The position numbers and the translations under genes are program-made. The notes beneath the pieces are model-generated. The model did no database searches, had not been told where the DNA came from, and saw only the letters and a program-made list of their open reading frames with translations. A stretch of 23,225 nucleotides of DNA from an uncultured Clostridia bacterium. GTDB taxonomy: Bacteria; Bacillota; Clostridia; Christensenellales; Borkfalkiaceae. Every line of letters begins with the position of its first letter. Positions within the stretch are counted from its first letter, which is position 1. Location: positions 1 through 23,225 of the forward strand of contig CAKQSI010000032.1 of assembly GCA_934272745.1 (NCBI GenBank). The letters run 5' to 3'. Shown here one piece after another: positions 7,897 through 14,792 of the stretch.

Positions 7897-8271
7897 TTAA
7901 AACAGCAGATAAAACAGCAATAATCCCAAAACTGCCGCAAGCGTTCCGCCCAGAAAAGCGCCGAAAAAGGGTAACCAGAAACGCACTTTCCGTTCCCGTT
8001 TCCCCACTCTTTCTTCCTCGTCCCTGCCCTGCACGAACGCGCGCCCCTTGGGCAATGAAGTCAGGCAATATTCGTTATCCGCAGCGTATTTCACGCTGAT
8101 AAAGCCGCGTTCCTTGAGGTAGGAAATGACTTCGGCAAGCGCCTCCCGGCTCAGCGCGGCTTTTTTGGGCAGCGCTTCTAAAAAATCTTCCGCCGAAAGT
8201 ACGCGGTAGCCGCCGTCTTCGGTCAGACTGTTGATATATAGCAAAACCGCGTACGTTTTCCGCTCCAGCAT
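7897..8271 (-). CDS. Hypothetical protein, winged-helix-like with C-terminal membrane anchor (paralogue)
   Basis: A 124-residue protein starting at the ATG 8269-8271, which has GGAG seven bases upstream; a longer reading to 8313 lacks such a site. Residues about 1-80 look like a small winged-helix domain, with helices containing LSAEDFLEALPKKAALSREA and EVISYLKERGFISVKYA, then a wing ending DNEYCLTSLPKGRAFV. A charged linker (RDEEERVGKRERK) leads to a single C-terminal hydrophobic segment of about 25 residues ending LLLFYLLF. It shares this layout and the YC-x-x-x-x-KG-x-AF motif with the gene at 7153-7545. A good promoter lies at 8399-8428. The function is unknown; a tail-anchored regulator is one possibility. 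Confidence 0.68.
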   Translation of the reverse strand: MLERKTYAVLLYINSLTEDGGYRVLSAEDFLEALPKKAALSREALAEVISYLKERGFISVKYAADNEYCLTSLPKGRAFVQGRDEEERVGKRERKVRFWLPFFGAFLGGTLAAVLGLLLFYLLF

Positions 8272-8398
8272 TCTTTTTCTCCGTTTTATGCGCAAGGCAC
8301 GTCGCGCCCGCAAGTATTTAAAAGCGCACTGTCTGCACCCAAAGCAAAAAACGCCCCTTGCAGACGTTCTTTACAGCCACGTTACCGGTCACGCTTCT

Positions 8399-8428
8399 AT
8401 TTTACCACAAATCGCCGCCGTTTGGCAA
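8399..8428 (-). promoter_or_regulatory. Sigma-A-type promoter for the 124-aa gene
   Basis: On the minus strand TTGCCA (8423-8428) and TAAAAT (8399-8404) are separated by 18 bases. The -35 matches consensus in five of six positions. The predicted transcript start lies about 120 bases before the gene at 7897-8271, leaving a long leader of unknown use. Confidence 0.6.
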
Positions 8429-8491
8429 CGATTTAAACAAACTTTTGTTTGTGTTTTTTATGCCGGCGGAAACTTCCGACCGCTCGCCCGA

Positions 8492-9604
8492 TTATTTTTC
8501 AGGAACCGCTTCGTCTTCGTTGGATTTTACCGCGCCGCCCGCTTTTTCGGCAGAAGCGCCGTTTGCATTTTCCGCTGAAGCGTCCCCGTCCAAAGCGCCG
8601 TCCGCTTTTTCGGCAGAAGCGCCGTCCGATTCTTCTTCCGCAAAAGCAAAACCGCCAACTTCTCCGACGGCGCCGCCGCTTTCCTCTTCGGTCTTTTCCA
8701 GCGCCTGCCGCAAAACGTCCGCTTCTTCCGCCCCGCCTTCCTCTTCTATGAAAGGCTCGCTCTCTTCTTCGCCGGTAAACAGCAAGGCGTTCCACTCCAT
8801 ATCGCCGGCGCTGCCGCCGCGGTCGGATTTCTCCGTCCAGAACAGTTTTTGGCAGGACGTATCGCAAAAAACGAGCGTAGGATAAACCGTTTCGCCGATC
8901 TCCACCGCACCGTCCTTGCCCTCTGCAAGCGACACGAGATTACCTTTCCACTCGCCGTAGCCCGCTTCTTCCGCGATGGCGGAAAGGTCCATTCCGCGCA
9001 GAGCATCCGCATTCACGCCCGGTTTTTCGATCATCAGCAAAAGGTGCTGCTGTTTTTCGGCAAAGCCGCGCGCGGCAAATTTCGTCAACAGATCGACCGC
9101 CGCCCGCGCAGGCAAAACCTCTTCCGAAGCGGTTCCGAACAAAAATCCGTAACGCGCGTCTTTGTCCGTTTTCATAAAGAAAAATCCGCCGCTTTCTTTG
9201 GTAAAACCGCGGCTTTCCAGCCGTTCCGCAAGGTCTTCTTTCGTAAACGCGAACGAACCCGGCACTTCGCCGAAGGCAAGACTAACGCTTTCCGCCTCTT
9301 TCTTTTCGTTTTTCAAAGAAATCAGCGTCATGATCACGTACGTTACGACCAGTCCGAGCGCGACTACCAGCGCCGCCCAATGCACCATCTGAAAACCGAA
9401 CAGCCACCATTCACCCCAAGTCGCCGCATATTTTTCAAAAACTTTGGTCGCCACAAACACCAAAATACAGCACAAAACGCCGATCGCCTGCGAAAAGGAG
9501 GGCATTTTGTCTTTCAGCGCTTCGTTCATCGCCGCGGTTTTTGCGCCCAAGCCTTTTTTATTTTCGGCACCCTTCTCACTCTTTCCGTTTTTTTGCTTTT
9601 TCAT
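8492..9604 (-). CDS. Two-pass membrane protein with repetitive acidic C-terminal tail
   Basis: A 370-residue protein of no family I can name. It has a lysine-rich N-terminus (about 1-33) and two membrane segments at about 38-56 and 74-96. These are followed by a soluble region of about 200 residues (SVSLAFGEVPGSFAFTKEDL onward) that could hold one or two small alpha/beta domains. The last 90 residues are acidic and Ala/Gly/Glu rich, with repeats of the type ASAEKADGA / ASAENANGA / ASAEKAGGA. The start has a strong GGAGG site seven bases upstream. It lies 152 bases after the PTS permease gene on the same strand and could be co-transcribed with it. The tail looks like a product of repeat expansion in the coding sequence. 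The function cannot be read from the sequence. Confidence 0.75.
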   Translation of the reverse strand: MKKQKNGKSEKGAENKKGLGAKTAAMNEALKDKMPSFSQAIGVLCCILVFVATKVFEKYAATWGEWWLFGFQMVHWAALVVALGLVVTYVIMTLISLKNEKKEAESVSLAFGEVPGSFAFTKEDLAERLESRGFTKESGGFFFMKTDKDARYGFLFGTASEEVLPARAAVDLLTKFAARGFAEKQQHLLLMIEKPGVNADALRGMDLSAIAEEAGYGEWKGNLVSLAEGKDGAVEIGETVYPTLVFCDTSCQKLFWTEKSDRGGSAGDMEWNALLFTGEEESEPFIEEEGGAEEADVLRQALEKTEEESGGAVGEVGGFAFAEEESDGASAEKADGALDGDASAENANGASAEKAGGAVKSNEDEAVPEK

Positions 9605-9640
9605 ATTTCAGCCTCCGGAAAATTTATTTACGTTCCGCCG

Positions 9641-9722
9641 CTGCGGAAACGCTTTTCTTCCGCAAGCAGCGCTTATCTATCGTTTTTCTTTCGCCCTGCG
9701 GAAACGGGGGTGCGTTCCGCAG
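9641..9722. repeat. Two related hairpins between PTS permease and membrane protein genes
   Basis: CTGCGGAAACG begins both a hairpin near 9641-9664 (closing with TTCCGC) and a second at 9696-9722 (CTGCGGAA pairing with TTCCGCAG). Neither is followed by a T run, so they look like duplicated intergenic structures, perhaps messenger-stabilising or processing elements, rather than terminators. Confidence 0.45.
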
Positions 9723-9756
9723 AAATCCCAAGGGGTCGCCAAGCGGCGCCCCAAAA

Positions 9757-11157
9757 TCAGTCGGTGGAGATCTTCATATCGCCGAAGCGGATCCAACCTT
9801 TTTTGCGCATCCATTCCGAAACCAGCAGCGAGATTGCCGCCGGCAGGATAAAGTACGTTACCGCGACGCCCAGCGCGACCTGCCACCCCGGCATAACCGC
9901 GGAGGAAGCCGCAATCGCGTCGATCACGCCGACCAGTCCCGCAGTGCCCATGCCGCTGCCCACTTTCGTCGCCTGCAGTTTGAAAAGGCTACTGGAAACG
10001 GGTCCGCAGATGGCGGAGGAAACGACCGCCGGCAGCAAAATGCGCGGATTTTTACCGAGGTTGGGAATCTGCAGCATGCTGGTTCCCAGCCCCTGCGACA
10101 CCAGTCCGCCCCATTTGTTTTCGCGGAAGGAAGCGACCGCAAAGCCCACCATATGGCAGCAGCACCCTGCGACCGCCGCCCCGGCGGAAATGCCCGAAAG
10201 TCCGATGGAAATCCCGATCGCCGCCGAAGAAGTGGGCAGCGTCAGCAAAAGCCCCATCGCGACCGAAACCACGATTCCCATCAAAAACGGCTGACTTTGG
10301 GTGGCAAGCGCCACGCCTTTGCCGATGAGATCCATCAGTTTGACGACCGGAACGCCCAGCGCAAGAATGATCGCCCCGCCCGTTAAAAAGCAGACGAGCG
10401 GCACGACCAGAATATCCAGTCCGGTTTTCCCGGAAACGGCAAGCCCGCATTCGCACGCGACCAGCGCCGCCAGATAGCAGGAAACGGGGTTGCCGGGGTT
10501 GCCGATAACAACGTCTTTTATGGTGCCGTTGATCGTATTTTGAGGGAACGCTCCGAAAAATCCGGCAACAATACAACTGGCGATGACCATTTTCGGCGCT
10601 TTTAGCGAATGGGCAATGCCCGCGCCGATACCCGCGCCCATCATAAATTTCGCCACTGTGGCAAGCGTAGTCAGAAAGGTCGCAACCTTGCTTGTGCCGA
10701 ACAGTTTTGCAATCTGCTCTAAAATCGTCCCCGCGATCAGGGTGCAGAACAGTCCGATCGCCATGCCCGAAAACGCGGTGATAAACCACCTGCCCGGCAG
10801 TTTTTTCAGCGCCGCAAGAAAGCGTTCCTTTCTGCTTTTTTCGGGAGGAAGCGAAACCTCTTTTGCGGAAAGGGAGTCTTTTTCTCCGGAACCGCCCTCC
10901 GCGGAATCTTTCTTTGCAGCGGCTCCGGCTATGGAACCGTCTTCTTTGGCGGTTTCCGCAGATTCCGCCGCCAGCGTTTCCGTTAAAGCCGCCTCTTCCG
11001 CCGCCTTTTCTGCAGGCACTCGTTTCGCTTGTTTTCCGGGCGCTTTCGGCTGTGCTTCCGGCACGATCTCTTTGGTGAAATCTTCCGGCTTATCCGCCGC
11101 CGCGCGCTGTTTTTCCGGCAACAAATCGCCGGCAAAGCCGCTTTCTTTTTTGGACAT
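9757..11157 (-). CDS. PTS EIIC_2 family membrane permease
   Basis: This 466-residue protein matches the PTS_EIIC_2 type of phosphotransferase-system membrane component. Diagnostic stretches from residue 118 on are IEQIAKLFG-like helix text, GAGIGAGIAHSLKAPKMV, QPFLMGIVVSVAMGLLLTLP, SSAAIGISIGLSGISAGAAV, GCCCHMVGFAVASFRENKWG and LVSQGLGTSMLQIPNLGKNP, across about ten hydrophobic segments. The family proteins are near 340-350 residues. The extra length here is a 110-residue Ala/Lys/Glu-rich N-terminal extension that looks disordered and cytoplasmic. No EIIA, EIIB or HPr-like domain is attached or nearby, so the transported solute and the phosphoryl donor are unknown, and some members may act outside the PTS. 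The start has AAAGGAG seven to eight bases upstream. Confidence 0.88.
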   Translation of the reverse strand: MSKKESGFAGDLLPEKQRAAADKPEDFTKEIVPEAQPKAPGKQAKRVPAEKAAEEAALTETLAAESAETAKEDGSIAGAAAKKDSAEGGSGEKDSLSAKEVSLPPEKSRKERFLAALKKLPGRWFITAFSGMAIGLFCTLIAGTILEQIAKLFGTSKVATFLTTLATVAKFMMGAGIGAGIAHSLKAPKMVIASCIVAGFFGAFPQNTINGTIKDVVIGNPGNPVSCYLAALVACECGLAVSGKTGLDILVVPLVCFLTGGAIILALGVPVVKLMDLIGKGVALATQSQPFLMGIVVSVAMGLLLTLPTSSAAIGISIGLSGISAGAAVAGCCCHMVGFAVASFRENKWGGLVSQGLGTSMLQIPNLGKNPRILLPAVVSSAICGPVSSSLFKLQATKVGSGMGTAGLVGVIDAIAASSAVMPGWQVALGVAVTYFILPAAISLLVSEWMRKKGWIRFGDMKISTD

Positions 11158-11326
11158 AATATTTCTCCTTTCGACTGTCGCCGAAAAATTTGATACTTTT
11201 TTTATTGCGGCGCGCTCGCTTTCCGGAGTTTCCGTAAAATGAATCTCTGCCGCTTACCGAACTTCCCGGACGGGCTACCGCCCTTTTTCGCGCAAAGCGG
11301 GCGGTCAAAAACGCCGCAAACCGCGC

Positions 11327-12022
11327 TTATAAAATCTGTACCAGTTCGTTACGGATCTGGTCGCAGGAGGTCAGGTAGTAGGTCACGCCGTTTTTCTTTA
11401 CTTCGAGATCGGCGCGCACGTCCTTGCCGTGTAAATGCCCGTAAACCACTTTGTCCACATGGAATTCCTCAAACAGCGCGGTAAAAGGCGAATCCTCCCG
11501 TCGCACGTTAAAGGGCGGATAGTGGATCATGGCGATCAGGGCGTCGCCCTCTTCCCTTAGTTTTTGGGCGGCGGTCAGACTCAGGCGGAAGCGTTCCGCT
11601 TCCCGCCTGAGCAGGCGGGCGTCTTCTTCCGAAAAACCGGGCATTCCCTCTACCGTCCAACCGCGGCTGCCCGAGATCACCACGTTGCCGATTCTGATAG
11701 CGTCGTTCTGCAACGCCAGTACGCCTTCCGGCAGCGCCGCGCGGATTTTGGAAATGGAATGCCACCAATAATCGTGATTGCCGCGAATCAGCACCTTTGT
11801 CCCCGGAAAGAAACTAAACGCCTGAATGTCGCGAATCGCGCCGGGAAGTTCCATTGCCCAACTGATGTCCCCCGCAATCAATACCACGTCGTCCGGCGAA
11901 ACCTTTTTCCGCCAGTCGGCTTCGATCTTTTCAAAATAGCCGTCCCAATTGCCGCCGAACACGTCCATGGGCTTTTCGCCCGTGGTGGAAAGATGCAGAT
12001 CGCTGACGGCAAAAATTTTCAT
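11327..12022 (-). CDS. Calcineurin-like metallophosphoesterase
   Basis: A 231-residue cytoplasmic enzyme with the complete metal-binding set of the calcineurin-like phosphoesterase superfamily: SDLHL (D8, H10), AGDISW (D52), GNHDYWW (N82, H83), MIHYPP and YGHLHG. These residues hold two metal ions that cleave a phosphoester bond; the substrate could be a nucleotide, nucleic acid or phosphoprotein and cannot be told here. Its length fits a single-domain enzyme and no membrane segment is present. The ATG has AAGGAG six bases upstream. It stands alone, about 170 bases before the PTS gene on the same strand, with a probable promoter and leader hairpin upstream. Confidence 0.92.
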   Translation of the reverse strand: MKIFAVSDLHLSTTGEKPMDVFGGNWDGYFEKIEADWRKKVSPDDVVLIAGDISWAMELPGAIRDIQAFSFFPGTKVLIRGNHDYWWHSISKIRAALPEGVLALQNDAIRIGNVVISGSRGWTVEGMPGFSEEDARLLRREAERFRLSLTAAQKLREEGDALIAMIHYPPFNVRREDSPFTALFEEFHVDKVVYGHLHGKDVRADLEVKKNGVTYYLTSCDQIRNELVQIL

Positions 12023-12109
12023 AAAGGCTCCTTAAAGGTTTCCGGAATCGTCGTTTGCAAGAATCCGCCGTTTGGGGAAAAGCAGAATTCCGAAGAACGA
12101 CAAATCTGC

Positions 12110-12164
12110 AGACGCGATTTCCCGCGTCTATCTATATTAAAGCATTTTTTTGAAATTAAAGCAA
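12110..12164 (-). promoter_or_regulatory. Probable promoter and leader hairpin of the metallophosphoesterase gene
   Basis: On the minus strand TTGCTT (12159-12164) precedes either TTTAAT (17-base spacing, 12136-12141) or TAATAT (19-base spacing, 12134-12139). Just downstream, AGACGCG and CGCGTCT form a 7-bp hairpin (12110-12116 with 12123-12129) at or near the 5' end of the transcript. Such a hairpin could protect the message, but that is only a suggestion. Confidence 0.45.
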
Positions 12165-12489
12165 CTTTTTGGGGATAACCGCGCAAAATTTCTTGTCAAA
12201 AAGGAAATAAAACGCCGCGAACGAGCGCCGTTCGCCCCTTCGTTTCGGTTTTTACTTCTCATTTTACTCAACATACACGGGGCGGCGGGCGAACACTGTT
12301 CGCCCCTACACACGGATTTTTTGCTCCCCATTTTACCCGAAAATGAACTGCCCGGAAAAATGCCGCCCGTTATCATTCATAAACTTCCGCACCCGTTTTT
12401 TCCCAAAGCGCCCTGCGGGCGAACGGCGTTTTCCTACAGAACGCAACACTTAACGCCGTGTTTTAGCAAAAAAAATAACCTCTTCTGTC

Positions 12490-12524
12490 AAGTGTCGGGG
12501 CGAACAGAGTTCGCCCCGACACTT
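12490..12524. terminator. 16-bp perfect hairpin with T run (copy 1), terminator-like
   Basis: AAGTGTCGGGGCGAAC pairs perfectly with its complement across a 3-base AGA loop and is followed on the plus strand by TGATTTTTT. An identical hairpin lies at 12835-12869 in the second 345-bp copy. There is no plus-strand gene upstream to terminate, so it may instead be the signature structure of the repeat family. Confidence 0.55.
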
Positions 12525-12834
12525 TGATTTTTTACTCCTCATTTTACTCAAAATGAAAGAACCGCGGGCAACCGATGGTCGCCAACACGGGAATTTTTTG
12601 TTTCTCGTTTCACTAAAACGAACGGGGCGGCGGGCGAACACTGTTCGCCCCTACACACGGATTTTTTGCTCCCCATTTTACCAGAAAATGAACTGCCCGG
12701 AAAAATGCCGCCCGTTATCATTCATAAACTTCCGCACCCGTTTTTTCCCAAAGCGCCCTGCGGGCGAACGGCGTTTTCCTACAGAACGCAACACTTAACG
12801 CCGTGTTTTAGCAAAAAAAATAACCTCTTCTGTC

Positions 12835-12869
12835 AAGTGTCGGGGCGAACAGAGTTCGCCCCGACACTT
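12835..12869. terminator. 16-bp perfect hairpin with T run (copy 2), terminator-like
   Basis: This is the second copy of the hairpin at 12490-12524, carried by the 345-bp duplication with no base change in stem or loop. It would insulate radA from any plus-strand read-through transcript. Confidence 0.55.
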
Positions 12870-13036
12870 TGATTTTTTACTCCTCATTTTACTCAAAATG
12901 AAAGAACCGCGGGCAACCGATGGCCGCCAACACGGGAATTTTCTGCTTCTCGTTTCACTAAAATGAACGGGGCGGCGGGCGACCGATGGTCGCCACTACA
13001 CAGGAATTTTCTGCTTCTCGTTTCACTAAAACGAAC

Positions 13037-13071
13037 GGGGCGGCGGGCAACCGATGGTCGCCCGCCGCCCC
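13037..13071. repeat. Long palindrome of the REP-like family, most complete copy
   Basis: GGGGCGGCGGGC pairs perfectly with GCCCGCCGCCCC around an inner AACC/GGTC pair and a GAT loop. Other modules keep only the left GGGGCGGCGGGC arm, so this looks like the intact form. It ends about 80 bases before the radA promoter. Confidence 0.75.
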
Positions 13072-13072
13072 T

Positions 13073-13140
13073 GCTTTGCCCGCGCCGTAATTTCTTCCGC
13101 CGCCCACGCTTTGCCCGCGCCGTAATTTCTTCCGCCCGCG
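13073..13140. repeat. 35-bp tandem repeat, two copies, before the radA promoter
   Basis: Units begin at 13073 and 13108 and share the first 29 bases (GCTTTGCCCGCGCCGTAATT onward). The second copy diverges at its end, 13 bases before the radA -35 element. Confidence 0.85.
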
Positions 13141-13153
13141 CGACAAAAAAGCC

Positions 13154-13182
13154 TTGCCTAAAGCGGCGAAGCATTGTATAAT
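13154..13182 (+). promoter_or_regulatory. radA promoter
   Basis: TTGCCT (13154-13159) and a perfect TATAAT (13177-13182) are separated by 17 bases. The predicted transcript start is about 20 bases before the radA ATG. No SOS-type operator is visible in or beside it. Confidence 0.75.
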
Positions 13183-13210
13183 AAAAGAAAAAACGGCGAG
13201 GCGAAACGAC

Positions 13211-14581
13211 ATGGCAAAAGGCGGCACGGTATTCGTATGCGAAAACTGCGGGGCGAAAAGTCCCAAATGGATCGGCAAATGTCCCTCCTGCGGGAAGTGG
13301 AACACCTACGTCGAGGAGGTTGTGGAAGAACCCGCCGAAAAGAACAAGCCCTTTTCTATCGTGCGGCAAAAGCCCCGCCCCCTTGCCGAAATTTCGGACG
13401 AGAATTTTGCAAGGATCTCTTCCGGCATCAAGGAACTGGACGTAGTGCTCGGCGGCGGCATCGTAAAGGGTTCGCTCATCTTAATCGGCGGCGAACCGGG
13501 CGTCGGCAAAAGCACGCTGCTTTCCGAAATTGCGGGAAATTTAGGCAAGGAACATAAAGTTTTGTACGCCTCCGGCGAAGAAAGCGCCTCTCAGGTCAAA
13601 ATGCGCTGCACGCGGCTGAAGGTCGCAAGCCCGGGCGTTTCGGTTCTGAACGAAACCTCTCTGGACGCCATTTTAGCCGAAGCGGAAGGGTACGAATATC
13701 TCATCGTGGACTCCATTCAGGCGGTGTATTTAGAAGAAATGTCCTCTTCCGCCGGCAGCGTAGGACAGGTCAAGGAATGTGCCGCGCGGCTGATGCGGTT
13801 TGCCAAAGCGCGCGGAATCACCGTCTTCATCGTGGGGCAGGTCACCAAAGAGGGCGCGCTTGCGGGACCCAAGATTCTGGAACACATTATGGACACCGTG
13901 CTGTATTTCGAGGGCGAAGTGACCGGCAACTATAAAGTGCTGCGCGCGGTGAAGAACCGTTTCGGCAGCATTTCGGAAGTGGGCGTATTTGAAATGCGCG
14001 AAGACGGCATATTCGGCGTGGACGATTACAGCGGCGTATTTCTTTCCCCCCTGCGGGGCGAAGCGGCAGGCTCGGTCGTCACGCCCGTGCTGTCCGGCAA
14101 CCGCTGCGTGCCGGTGGAAATTCAGTGCCTGACCGCAAAATCGGTATACGGCATGCCGAGAAGAATGCCGCTCGGCATCGACTACAACAAACTGGTGCTG
14201 ATGCTTGCCGTACTGGAAAAACGCGCCGGCGTCCCCTTCTATTCCTACGACGTTTATATGAACGCCGCCTGCGGCGTAAAGTTGGACGAACCCGCCGCCG
14301 ACCTTGCCATTGCGATTTCCGCGGCTTCCGCCCTGAAAAATCAACCGGTGGACAAACACACCGCCGTCTTCGGCGAACTGGGACTGACCGGAGAAGTCCG
14401 CCCCGTCCGCTTTGTGGAAGCCCGCCTTTCGGAATGCAAAAAACTGGGCTTTACCCGGGTCATTCTGCCGCGCGGCAATCTGGAATCCGCCAAAAAATAC
14501 GCCGGCTCCCTTACGCTCGTCCCCGTGGGATATCTGTTTCAGGCGATCCGCGCTTTGTTTGAAGAAGAAAAGCGCCCTTGA
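13211..14581 (+). CDS. radA: DNA repair protein RadA (Sms)
   Basis: RadA is a RecA-like ATPase that helps process recombination intermediates by driving branch migration. The 456-residue protein shows the family order: an N-terminal C4 zinc finger (C10, C13, C24, C27 in CENCG..CPSCG), Walker A GGEPGVGKS at about 93-101, a Walker B region (EYLIVDSIQAVY), the RadA-specific KNRFGS motif near residue 250, and a C-terminal Lon-protease-like domain from about 280. The start is the ATG at 13211, preceded by GAGG nine bases upstream and a matching promoter; an in-frame ATG at 13154 lies inside the -35 element and is rejected. It is the only plus-strand protein gene recognised in the window. The last codons and stop are duplicated just downstream. 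It ends facing the tauE gene across a shared terminator. Confidence 0.98.
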   Translation: MAKGGTVFVCENCGAKSPKWIGKCPSCGKWNTYVEEVVEEPAEKNKPFSIVRQKPRPLAEISDENFARISSGIKELDVVLGGGIVKGSLILIGGEPGVGKSTLLSEIAGNLGKEHKVLYASGEESASQVKMRCTRLKVASPGVSVLNETSLDAILAEAEGYEYLIVDSIQAVYLEEMSSSAGSVGQVKECAARLMRFAKARGITVFIVGQVTKEGALAGPKILEHIMDTVLYFEGEVTGNYKVLRAVKNRFGSISEVGVFEMREDGIFGVDDYSGVFLSPLRGEAAGSVVTPVLSGNRCVPVEIQCLTAKSVYGMPRRMPLGIDYNKLVLMLAVLEKRAGVPFYSYDVYMNAACGVKLDEPAADLAIAISAASALKNQPVDKHTAVFGELGLTGEVRPVRFVEARLSECKKLGFTRVILPRGNLESAKKYAGSLTLVPVGYLFQAIRALFEEEKRP

Positions 14582-14615
14582 CTGCTTTGTTTGAAGAGGA
14601 AAAGCGCCCTTGAGC
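14552..14615. repeat. 32-bp tandem duplication of the radA 3' end
   Basis: The units 14552-14583 and 14584-14615 are nearly identical. The first carries the last codons and TGA stop of radA; the second repeats them outside the gene. Confidence 0.9.
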
Positions 14616-14721
14616 GCCCGGTTCTGTCGACGACTTGTCAGAAGAAAAAACGCCGGTTTGCGCCCCGTCTGAAAAAGAACGCGACCTTGAACAACCGACT
14701 TCGGCGACTTATTTAATAAAG

Positions 14722-14766
14722 AAAGCCTTTGCGGGGGCGACCGTTGGTTTCCCCCGCAAAGGCTTT
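14722..14766. terminator. Bidirectional terminator between radA and tauE
   Basis: AAAGCCTTTGCGGGGG (14722-14737) pairs with CCCCCGCAAAGGCTTT (14751-14766) across a 13-base loop. TTTT follows on the plus strand, and A-rich sequence on the left gives T on the minus strand. It suits the convergent ends of radA and tauE. Confidence 0.85.
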
Positions 14767-14792
14767 TCGTTTATTTCAGTTGTCCGTTCCGA

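Larger units (their letters stand above)
12278..12967. repeat. 345-bp tandem duplication
   Basis: The copies 12278-12622 and 12623-12967 are adjacent and differ at about five positions by eye. Each contains three palindromic modules and one unique spacer of about 140 bases. The near-identity suggests a recent duplication or continuing homogenisation. Confidence 0.95.
12217..13071. repeat. Array of modular palindromic repeats (REP-like) upstream of radA
   Basis: This gene-free stretch is built of modules. Each has a GC-rich palindrome around GGGCGAACA/TGTTCGCCC, CGAACAGAGTTCG or ACCGATGGT, a linker like CCCCTACACACGGATTTTTT, and a small AT-rich hairpin (CATTTT..AAAATG or CGTTT..AAACG). The cores lie near 12217-12235, 12279-12306, 12490-12524 and 12563-12585. 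They recur 345 bases later, then near 12968-12990 and 13037-13071. The frames open here on either strand are by-products of the repeats, and none has a ribosome binding site with a recognisable protein. Together with the preceding AT-rich stretch, this accounts for the gap from the metallophosphoesterase gene to radA. Confidence 0.8.

Noticed and set aside
8849..10294. Plus-strand open frame of 481 codons
   Set aside because: It runs antisense through the ends of two well-supported minus-strand genes and has no recognisable motif.
13154..13210. Upstream in-frame ATG extending RadA by 19 residues
   Set aside because: This ATG lies in the -35 box of the radA promoter, and the family zinc finger begins right after the ATG at 13211, which has its own ribosome binding site.
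12150..13369. Several open frames in the repeat region upstream of radA
   Set aside because: They are near-identical translations of the duplicated 345-bp unit and palindromes, without ribosome binding sites or protein-like composition.
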